Positions 8,464-15,167 of a stretch of 30,642 bases of DNA are shown here, piece by piece. Origin of the DNA: CAYLYM01 sp964387645 (GTDB taxonomy: Bacteria; Calditrichota; Calditrichia; RBG-13-44-9); assembly GCA_964387645.1 (NCBI GenBank), contig CAYLYM010000039.1, positions 1-30,642 on the forward strand, in the 5' to 3' direction. A program made the translations under genes and the position numbers. Under the pieces are notes generated by a model. It was not told where the DNA came from. It saw nothing but the letters and a program-made list of their open reading frames with translations, and ran no database searches. Numbering within the stretch: the first letter of the stretch is position 1; each line of letters opens with the position of its first letter.

Positions 8464-11028
8464 CTATTTTATTAATAGTATTTTTCTGGTTGCCACCTGA
8501 TGATTTGCCTTTAACTGATACACATAAACTCCACTAGGTAGATAAGTAGCACCAAATTCAACATGATGATTTCCTGCCGGGAGGACTTCATCAATCAACG
8601 TAAACATTTTTTTCCCTAAAAGATTGTACACTACTAATTGTACTCTTCCCTGCCGGGGTATAGAAAATGTAATATTGGTTTTGGGATTAAAAGGATTAGG
8701 ATAATTTTGATTCAATTGGAATTTATAAACAATGGCATCTCGAAGTTTATTGTTTAATCCAGTAGCAATTTCTGTTACTGCATTTTTAAGAATACTTAAA
8801 CCTCCACCATAGGTTGCGAAATATGCATTCCCGGAAGCATCAAATAAAATTTTTCGCACGTCAGTAGAGGAAAGTGCTGTATTGCTTCCAAAAGTCTCAT
8901 ACGTCGAACCGTTAAATTTATATAACCCACCATACTGGAATACTTGAAAATCATTAGAAATATCCCAACTTACGACTCCCGTAAGGGCAAACCATATATT
9001 TCCGAGGGTATCCAGAGCCACACGCCCCACATATCGAGTAAATTCCTGCCCTTCAAGAGTTATTGAAGACCAGTTCTGTCCATCATACTTGAGAATACCT
9101 AATCGATGTAGCACACCAAATCTGATTGTATTGATCTATAAAAATATTTTCTACGCAATGAATTGACTGTCCATTATAGGTTGTCCAGTGAGTCCACTGT
9201 GACCCATCTCAGCAACTGATCCCCTGATCACCACCTGCCCAGATCCTATCATCTGGATCAAGCGTCAGACTGTACACGTAATCATCTGGAAATCCTTCTT
9301 GTGGAGTAAATTTAACCCATTGTCCTTGATCCAGACGTGCTACACCATTCATCCCACAGACCCATAAATTACTGTCCGCATCGAAGAAAACATCCCACAG
9401 AATTGAAGACGGTAAACCAGCATTACTTACTAAATAATTCTGCCAGGGACTTTCCAGCCCTGTCGGATAATAGATGGCTGTTTTTAGTGTATCATTTCCT
9501 CTTACTTGATATATAAAACCCTGTACAGTTCGTCCATCTGACCAATTTTGAAAACGGTATTCCCGTCCATTAAGACTCCATATTTCACGCGCACCTATTT
9601 TAATCTTCTGTCCATAAGCCCAGGGAAATGCAACTGGTGTCATGTACTGTCCATTACCTACATAAGGAACTATAATCGGGAAGCCCTCAGGTTGAGTATT
9701 CAGATGGGTAAAATGCGGAGCATCAATCCAACCAATTTTGGCAGCCGCGAATGAACAAAGATATTCCACAGGTTGCGACCGCATTACACATTGAACTGGA
9801 TGATCAGTAGCGTCTTCAAAATTACCATTGGGAATATTCGGTCGAGGACCATAATTCAAAGGCGCTGAATTTTCACCACTCAAGCTATATTCATCTCTTG
9901 CCCAAAAAATATGAGCCGTTTCATGTCCGAAAATGCGACCCAGGGAGTAATAGGGAGTACTATTGGGATAAGCCCTGAGCCAACCCAAATTTACAATCAC
10001 GCTTACCAGAGGTCCACCCATGTATGCATAATTGGATCTTCCATCAGTAAATTTTTTATAAGCCACTTGCGGATTTTAAAATAATAACCCGGTGTAAGTC
10101 CAATCCGCTTTAAACTTACTATTCATCGTATCATTAAAAGCGAAAACCCTGTCTAAATAATAGCCATCCGTAAAGCCGACATTGACCATCAACGCATTAA
10201 TCCATAAACTATCTTCATCGGGGCTATACCGGAATGGTTCGTAAGGCTGTTGAGCCCAACTGCTATCATGGCGAATGGGAAGCAACCGGAAAGTCAGTGG
10301 GTGGTGATAGTACTGGGCTAAATGACTCCAGGCAGCCAGGTCTGCACCAATGACCCTTAAAGTGGTATCTTCTGCTCCCATCGACCAGTAATATTTAGGT
10401 GTTTCCAGCTCTCCATTACACTGCACAAAAATAGGAATCACAATAATTAAACCAATCATTACTTCATTCGGAAAGCCATCCCTCTGAAACCGATCCATAC
10501 TGTTTTTTATCGAAACAATCTTGAGATCATCTGTGATATAATTCTCTGAAGGTTGTTTAGGAAAGGTTGACTCACCGTCCATTGCCTGAGAGGAAATCAA
10601 TTCACGAGAAAAAGAACCCTGAATATATGGAAATGAAGTATAAATTAAAATGTCATTAAAAAGGCTAACGAACCAGAATTCATCCGTTGAGAAATCAGGA
10701 AGATTATCCGGTTTCACGGGTTGAGAATATATTTTCTTAATTCTATCCCATTGTTCGAGCACCATTCGCCCGGAAACAGAGACTTTACCCATTAAATAAC
10801 GGTTTTGAAGAGCCAATGTTATTCGACCACCGGATTGTTCAACCATATCCATAGCAGTCCGAACATCTTGCGACGAGCTATTTTGTTTCAGAACAATAAG
10901 GGTATAATCCTGTCGCCAATCATCCCATAATTCCTGGGAAAAATGGCTACCGGTAGAAACCAAAAACTAAATACGACAATCCACTTTACTCTGGAAACCA
11001 AATTAGAATAAATGCCGGTACATTTCAT
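8464..11028 (-). pseudogene. Broken gene for a secreted HExxH metallopeptidase with propeller and C-terminal sorting tag
   Basis: Read on the reverse strand from ATG 11028 (GGGGGTGG just upstream), the gene encodes a signal peptide, an N-terminal region of about 300 residues, a metallopeptidase site GHETAHIFWARDEY (HETAH codons at 9911-9925), beta-propeller repeats of the 'DGSQW...DQYNQIW' type and a final sorting domain with NQNYPNPFNPKT and GVYVYQLK, as used by type IX-like secretion. The reading frame is interrupted at least four times: a one-base frameshift in the A-run 10939-10943, where adding one base joins the signal peptide to SQELWDDW; an in-frame TAA at 10076-10078; an in-frame TGA at 9209-9211 followed by more propeller sequence; and a frameshift near 9100-9114. 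Repaired, it would be about 855 residues. Real decay is likelier than sequencing error because neighbouring genes are clean. Confidence 0.8.
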
Positions 11029-11415
11029 GATGTCCACCCCCTATAAGTGTATTTATTGTGGAAATTTTCTAATAAACATTTTCGTTAAAAAAATCTGAAG
11101 TTTAGAAATTTTAAGGGTAATTATCATATAAATTGTTTAAAGTAGAAAAATTCAATGGGTCTTATTAAAAATCTAAAAAATGATAGTGAAAATGGATTAG
11201 AATAAGGATTAAAATCCTTTAATAGTATTTAATCAGAAACTATGAAAAACCTTTTACACAAAAAATTAAAACGAGGAGTTCAAGATTATTTTGGAAATGT
11301 AAACAGTGAGTCAGGGATATTTATATTAATCTTTAAAAATATTTATCTTGATTTATTTAATTGCAAAAAATTATATTGTAAGAAAAGATATGGATTAATC
11401 CTTAGGCTAAATAAA
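11029..11415. other. Intergenic region with no gene seen
   Basis: This AT-rich stretch separates the divergent broken peptidase from the first DUF2294 gene. It holds a short perfect inverted repeat, AAGGATTAAAATCCTT at 11204-11219. An open frame from ATG 11242 runs into the DUF2294 gene, but its first 58 codons look non-coding. I see no convincing promoter. Confidence 0.5.
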
Positions 11416-11790
11416 ATGAAGAATAAAACTAAAGGTCAGATTGAGTCAGAAATCAGCACCGCTATAACCCAATTCGAGAAGGCACATCTTGGACGGGGAC
11501 CGAGTGAAACTCGGACTTATATCATTAAAGATATGATTATAATCCGATTAAAGGGTGTTTTAACGCCTGCCGAAGAGCGCCTTGCCAATACCCCTCAAGG
11601 CGCCCAATTAATCAAGGAGGTCAGGCTTCGTTTAATAGAAAATTCGCGGGAGCTTATTGAAAAAATCGTTGAAGAAAAAACAAGGGCTAAATTGATTTCT
11701 TTACATACTGACATCAGTTCTTATACAGGAGAGAGAATATTTGTTTTAACTGTCGATAAAGATTTAGAAAAAGAGTATAAAGGTAATTAA
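11416..11790 (+). CDS. DUF2294/MpsC-like protein, copy A
   Basis: A small soluble protein of 124 residues that matches the DUF2294 family along its whole length: TKGQIESEISTAITQFEK, GRGPSETRTYIIKDMIIIRLKG, LTPAEERLA, and a closing section with SLHTDIS, TGERIFVLTVDKDLE. The family is now described as MpsC-like, after a component associated with a Na+-linked membrane-potential system in staphylococci; biochemical function is not established. The frame stays open back to ATG 11242, but family similarity starts only at ATG 11416 and the length then fits the family (about 110-125), so I use 11416. No strong ribosome binding site is visible. A more diverged relative lies at 12916. Confidence 0.82.
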   Translation: MKNKTKGQIESEISTAITQFEKAHLGRGPSETRTYIIKDMIIIRLKGVLTPAEERLANTPQGAQLIKEVRLRLIENSRELIEKIVEEKTRAKLISLHTDISSYTGERIFVLTVDKDLEKEYKGN

Positions 11791-11872
11791 TGAACTAAAA
11801 ATTGATTAAGAGCATATAATATTAGTAATAGTAGATATAAAAAACATTTGTTTTGAACGACATTAAGGAACT

Positions 11873-11996
11873 GATGATTATTTAAACACTCTACTGGCAG
11901 ACATAATAGAAACCTATTTCTAAATTAGAAGTAGGGAGCTATAGTGTAAGCCGGTGCTCTTAGTAATGTAATTTAAAAATAGAGCACCGGTTTTTT
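11873..11996 (+). promoter_or_regulatory. Structured leader-terminator element, copy A
   Basis: Shared with copy B (12779-12896): GATGATTAT, CTGGNAGAC, ATAGAA, a 9-position hairpin (here CCTATTTCT 11913-11921 with AGAAGTAGG 11927-11935, loop of five), then AGCTATA (11937-11943), GTAAGCCGG and a terminator. From the hairpin onward the two copies align without net gaps for more than 80 bases. Between copies, several stem positions change on both sides so that pairing is kept. Here the element lies after DUF2294 copy A and about 200 bases before the small ORF at 12204. A match to a known riboswitch class was not recognised. Part of it also reads as a short conserved peptide end (LLADIIE then stop), so a fossil gene end is an alternative. 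Confidence 0.6.
11951..11996 (+). terminator. Intrinsic terminator of element A
   Basis: CCGGTGCTCT (11951-11960) and AGAGCACCGG (11981-11990) form a perfect 10-bp stem followed at once by six Us. This is a classic rho-independent terminator. Confidence 0.85.
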
Positions 11997-12203
11997 CTTT
12001 TAATGAAGTTTAAAAATAGATGGAGATAGAATAAAATGTTGATATAATGGAAAGTCTTTTCCAAAAACTTCTCTGTTTTATAGATCATTCGGTTGACGTT
12101 TTATTTAAATAAACTGAGGTCTGTTTTAAAACTATATTTTCTATTCTGTTTCCGCAGTTTGCTCTTAACAGAATATTTGATAAATCAAAAACGAAGGTAA
12201 AAA

Positions 12204-12599
12204 ATGTCACCAGAACGTTTGAAGAACAATAACAACAAGTCAGAAAAAAGTGGACTATGGGTTTTGTTGCTTTTTGCAGCATTGCTTATTGGTATCATTC
12301 TATTAGGATGGATTACCCGGTAAAAAGGAAAAGATGTTATTCTTGAATCTTTCTTCCTGGAAGATGTACTGACTTGGTTCGTTCCTTTTAACTTCCTGGC
12401 AGAATATGTCGTTAATCCGATCAAATTCTTATGCATTTCTGAAGAGATCATCGAGGAAACTATTGTAGCTACCGGCACTTTTGCTCCGGAATTTGCCGCC
12501 CTGGCGAGGCTGTGGGGCCACTACAGGATATCCGTGGTAAATTTAATCGCGAATGATACAGAAACAGTAAACATGGAATATGCACCAAATGAAAATTGA
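12204..12599 (+). pseudogene. Small membrane ORF (39 codons) whose frame continues past a stop; possible gene remnant
   Basis: GAAGG six bases before ATG 12204 starts a 39-residue protein with a polar, Asn-rich head and one membrane helix (about residues 18-38, ending LLGWITR), stopping at TAA 12321-12323. In the same frame 91 further codons are open, to TGA 12597-12599. They encode a compositionally protein-like stretch whose end (EETIVATG... then GHYRISVVNLIANDTETV) faintly resembles a TrkA-C/RCK-C regulatory domain of cation transporters. Either the 39-residue protein is real and the rest is chance, or a longer gene was cut by one nonsense change. I do not recognise the family with certainty. 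The frame has no start of its own after the stop. Confidence 0.4.
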
Positions 12600-12669
12600 G
12601 AACTAATTGGCAATATACCGATTAAAAGATCCATTTTAGCTTATGCTAAACAATCTGTCTTCAATATAG

Positions 12670-12694
12670 AAAGTTTTTTATGAAACTTTTTTTT
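12670..12694 (+). terminator. Weak AT-rich hairpin with U-tract
   Basis: AAAGTTT (12670-12676) pairs with AAACTTT (12683-12689) and continues into a run of Us. It has only one G-C pair per strand, so termination would be weak. It lies after the 12204-12599 frame. Confidence 0.3.
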
Positions 12695-12778
12695 ATTTTA
12701 GCAGTTGTACTAGTTGATGTGAAATAATCAAAGAGGCAGAAGAAGAGAAATAGTTTTAAAAGTTTACTGCAGAATTAA

Positions 12779-12896
12779 GATGATTATAAATTGCTGGAAG
12801 ACCCGATAGAAGACATTCTCTGATATAGAGAAGGTAAGCTATAAAGTAAGCCGGCGCACGAAATTCTTTGTAAAAGAAACATGCACCGGCTTTTTT
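12779..12896 (+). promoter_or_regulatory. Structured leader-terminator element, copy B, upstream of DUF2294 copy B
   Basis: This is the second copy of the element at 11873-11996. The hairpin ACATTCTCT (12813-12821) pairs with AGAGAAGGT (12827-12835) around a five-base loop. Compared with copy A, position 1 changes from C-G to A-U, position 4 from A-U to U-A and position 6 from U-A to C-G, all keeping pairing; position 3 is an A/G mismatch. AGCTATA (12837-12843) and GTAAGCCGG follow at identical spacing, then a terminator. The terminator's U-tract ends only 19 bases before the ATG of DUF2294 copy B, the arrangement of a riboswitch or attenuator controlling that gene. The ligand or trigger is unknown. 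Confidence 0.62.
12850..12896 (+). terminator. Intrinsic terminator of element B
   Basis: GCCGGCGCACG (12850-12860) pairs with CATGCACCGGC (12880-12890) with two C/A mismatches. The loop itself can extend the helix through TTCTTT (12864-12869) with AAAGAA (12873-12878). Six Us follow directly. It sits just before the ribosome binding region of the next gene. Confidence 0.8.
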
Positions 12897-12915
12897 ATTT
12901 TTTAGAGAGATTAAA

Positions 12916-13263
12916 ATGGATGAAAACAGGGAACAAATGGAAAAAAATATCCAGGAAATTGTCAGAGATTTTCTGGAGGGGCAGTTCAGCGAAGAAGCTA
13001 CTTCCATATCCGTCTTTTTACATGGGGATCTGTTGGTAGTTTATTGTAAAGGTTGTTTTTCGCCTGCCGAGCAACAAATGGCCCACAATGAACTGCAGTC
13101 TAACCTTTTGCTCGAATTCAAGGAAAAGGAGCTTGAGCAGGCCATGATTATACTTAGAGATTGTATCGAGAAAACAACAGGGCATCATATTCTAAACATT
13201 GATTCTATTGTGGGATTGGAAGGAACTCGCTTGTTGCACATTACCTTGCAAGAAGTTCTTTAA
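12916..13263 (+). CDS. DUF2294/MpsC-like protein, copy B (diverged)
   Basis: The 115-residue soluble protein keeps the layout of DUF2294 copy A: an N-terminal helix (MEKNIQEIVRDFLEGQF), a strand pair DLLVVYCKGCFSPAEQQMA that aligns with DMIIIRLKGVLTPAEERLA of copy A, a long helix (LLEFKEKELEQAMIILRDCIEKTTG) and a final strand pair. Identity is low, and the GRGP and TGERI motifs of copy A are missing, so it is a distant paralogue and may have a different role. AGAGAGA shortly upstream can serve as ribosome binding site. Its leader is element B, so expression is probably controlled by conditional termination. The following pseudogene starts 30 bases later. Confidence 0.65.
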   Translation: MDENREQMEKNIQEIVRDFLEGQFSEEATSISVFLHGDLLVVYCKGCFSPAEQQMAHNELQSNLLLEFKEKELEQAMIILRDCIEKTTGHHILNIDSIVGLEGTRLLHITLQEVL

Positions 13264-13292
13264 AATAAGGCAAAAAATAGTGGGGTAATATC

Positions 13293-13783
13293 ATAAAAAC
13301 ACGTGAATTGAAATATTTTAAAAAAATAATTTTAGGGAAGCAGCGGGCGGTTTTAGAGGAAATTGTCGTAAGCGAGGTCGTTAATGTCCTGGGAAGCAAT
13401 GCTGACGCAATGCGACTGGAAATCCAGTCACCTGTTACAGACCTGAAGGAAGAGCTTATTCAGTAAAACAACGAGTCACTTCAACAAATTAAAGAAGCAG
13501 CGATAAAAGGATTGCAGGCCATTTCCAATGGATATGAGGCCAGTAAGGTCAAAATCACGGGAAGCGTTGCCAAGGGAAAACCGTTTTTGAAGATAAACCG
13601 TTTTTGGAGATAATCAGAGCGGTAGAAATTAACAAAGTTGACCTGATTGTCGTGGGAAGTCATGGGACGACCGGATTAAAACAAATGCTCATCGGCAGCA
13701 CGACCGAAAAATTGGTACGCAAAGCGCCCTGTCCGGTGTTAATCGTCAGAGCCCCAGATTTCACCTCGCCGATGCTATTTTAA
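13293..13783 (+). pseudogene. Chimeric remnant: DksA/TraR-like start joined to a universal stress protein, frameshifted
   Basis: From 13293 (ATA where ATG is expected) the frame reads IKTRELKYFKKIILGKQRAV, like the N-terminal helix of DksA/TraR-family proteins. After about 25-30 codons it changes into the middle of a universal stress protein (DLKEELIQ...). An in-frame TAA lies at 13464-13466, and a 17-base near-perfect tandem duplication (13578-13594 and 13595-13611) throws the frame. Reading on in the shifted frame gives VDLIVVGSHGTTGLKQMLIGS...APCPVLIVR, the ATP-binding G-2x-G-9x-G-S end of a UspA domain, ending at TAA 13781-13783. The first strand of the UspA fold is absent. The UspA identity is firm; the DksA part is tentative. 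Confidence 0.7.
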
Positions 13784-13876
13784 ATACTGCAATGATATTT
13801 GCATTTATGCTCGAGAAGCGCTATTGCAGGTCTTACAGCGCAATTAGCGAGTGCATGAGAAATAAGGAGAATGAGT

Positions 13877-14074
13877 ATGATGCTTCCAACTTATATCCAT
13901 CAACTACAGAAAATTCCTCAGTTGGGAAAACAGGAAATAATAAACCTGCAAACTGTAGTTGATAGACTTGTCTTTCGTACAAATAAATATTATCTGTCTT
14001 CGACAAACTGGGACGATCCGGATGATTCAATTCCAGCCAGTAAGGCTGTTTCAACAATAGACGGAGAATTGTAA
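13877..14074 (+). pseudogene. N-terminal stub of a lysine 2,3-aminomutase (KamA)-like radical SAM protein
   Basis: About 65 residues, ending in TAA directly before the ATG of the ATPase E gene. The sequence IPQLGKQEIINLQTVVDRLV then FRTNKYYLSSTNWDDPDDSIP matches the N-terminal cap of KamA-family proteins, where 'F..R.N.YYLSLI.W.DP.DPI' is characteristic. The family is normally around 400 residues with a CxxxCxxC iron-sulfur site, all of which is missing here. GGAG at 13865-13868 suits ATG 13877 better than ATG 13871. It may be translated as the first short ORF of the ATPase operon and could couple translation to E, but enzymatic function is impossible. The match is by recalled family pattern. 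Confidence 0.6.
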
Positions 14075-14677
14075 ATGGATGTAAAATTAGAGAATCTCAT
14101 TGAAAAAATCAAAATGGAAGGTGTCGAAGAGGCACAACGAAAAGCAGACGAAATTCTGAAAAAAGCCCAAGTGGAGGCAAAAAGTATTTTAGATCAAGCC
14201 AGGGAAAAAGCCGATGAAATAATTGATGAGGCTGTTAAGGAGTCCAAGAAAATCCAGAAGATTAATCAAGAGTCATTACAAAGGGCTTTCCGAGACACCC
14301 AGCTTTTGGTAAAAGAGAGAATCGAAGCACTGTTCGGTATCGTTCTTCAAAAGGAGGTGACGAAATCGTTGCAGCCCGATTTTCTTCAGAAACTAATTCT
14401 ACAGGTAGTGAATAAATGGGAAAATAATACTCGAATTGAGATCACCTTAAGCGAAGATGATGTATTGGCTTTAAAAGACTTTTTAACTTCCGAGTTGCAG
14501 AAAGAATTTAGGAAATCCATTTCTATAAAAATCAGCGATGACATCTCTAAAGGTTTCCGCGTTCGGTTGGAAAATAAAAACTACTACTACGATTTTTCTG
14601 ATGGAAGTATTAAAGAAATTCTCAAAAAGTTTCTTAACTCAAAGTTAAACAAGATGCTGGAAAATAAGAATGGATAA
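14075..14677 (+). CDS. atpE: V/A-type ATPase subunit E (peripheral stalk)
   Basis: The 200-residue protein has a long N-terminal helix rich in Ala, Glu and Lys (about 1-75, with EEAQRKADEILKKAQVEAKS) that forms the stator coiled coil, and a C-terminal globular domain. This is the usual design of V/A-ATPase E, which ties the catalytic head to the membrane part. GGAG stands nine bases before the ATG. It opens the ATPase gene cluster and overlaps the next gene by eight bases. Sequence conservation in E is low, so the call rests on architecture, length and position. Confidence 0.85.
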   Translation: MDVKLENLIEKIKMEGVEEAQRKADEILKKAQVEAKSILDQAREKADEIIDEAVKESKKIQKINQESLQRAFRDTQLLVKERIEALFGIVLQKEVTKSLQPDFLQKLILQVVNKWENNTRIEITLSEDDVLALKDFLTSELQKEFRKSISIKISDDISKGFRVRLENKNYYYDFSDGSIKEILKKFLNSKLNKMLENKNG

Positions 14678-15167
14678 GTACTATTATCTAACATCATTAT
14701 TTCCTACTTTATATTTTGACAAACCAGCGAAGATTTCCGTCGCAAGTTTTTTACAGGAAGCGGAAAAATGGCTAAGCCGGCGAGATTTTTCTATTGTTCG
14801 GAGCATTAATCTGAACGATGTTGCTCAGGACAAATCAAACCCATCATCATTACGCGAATATAAAGAATTTGAATATCAATTGCGTAGCGATCTGGCTTCC
14901 TGGCGCAAGGCAAAACAAATAGGGACAGAATACAAACCGCAGCGCTTTGCAAGCTCCATCGTTAAAGAAGGTAATCCCCTGGAGATTGAAATAAAGCTGA
15001 TGAGGATGAGATGGGATTTCCTTGAAGAAAAGGAGCGCGATCACCACTTCAACTTAGAATTTTTGATCATTTACTACTTGAAGTTGCAAATATTGCAGAG
15101 GTTAAACCAATTCAATAAAGATAAAGGAATAGAGAAATATCAATCAATATGCAGGGTTTCACTATGA
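14670..15167 (+). CDS. DUF2764 protein of bacterial V/A-type ATPase operons
   Basis: The 165-residue soluble protein starts MDKYYYLTSLFPTL, the typical 'YYYL...LP' opening of DUF2764, and is rich in helix. DUF2764 genes occur between E and A in bacterial V/A-ATPase operons of spirochaetes, Bacteroidetes and relatives, where no classical C subunit is found; a C-like stalk role has been supposed but is not shown here. It overlaps E by eight bases and its TGA overlaps the ATG of subunit A (ATGA), which indicates translational coupling. Confidence 0.82.
   Translation: MDKYYYLTSLFPTLYFDKPAKISVASFLQEAEKWLSRRDFSIVRSINLNDVAQDKSNPSSLREYKEFEYQLRSDLASWRKAKQIGTEYKPQRFASSIVKEGNPLEIEIKLMRMRWDFLEEKERDHHFNLEFLIIYYLKLQILQRLNQFNKDKGIEKYQSICRVSL

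Noticed and set aside
9209..10078. Stop-codon recoding (TGA or TAA read through) in the metallopeptidase gene
   Set aside because: Other genes use both TGA and TAA as ordinary stops, and the same gene also has two frameshifts, so decay explains it better.
11242..11415. A 58-codon N-terminal extension of DUF2294 copy A
   Set aside because: The extra residues look like translated AT-rich spacer, the family homology starts at ATG 11416, and the shorter length fits the family.
12185..12478. A 97-codon reverse-strand ORF
   Set aside because: It lies antisense to the 12204-12599 frame, has no start signal, and its Ser/Lys-rich sequence resembles no family.
13481..13663. A 60-codon reverse-strand ORF
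   Set aside because: It is antisense to the Usp pseudogene, whose homology is clear on the plus strand.
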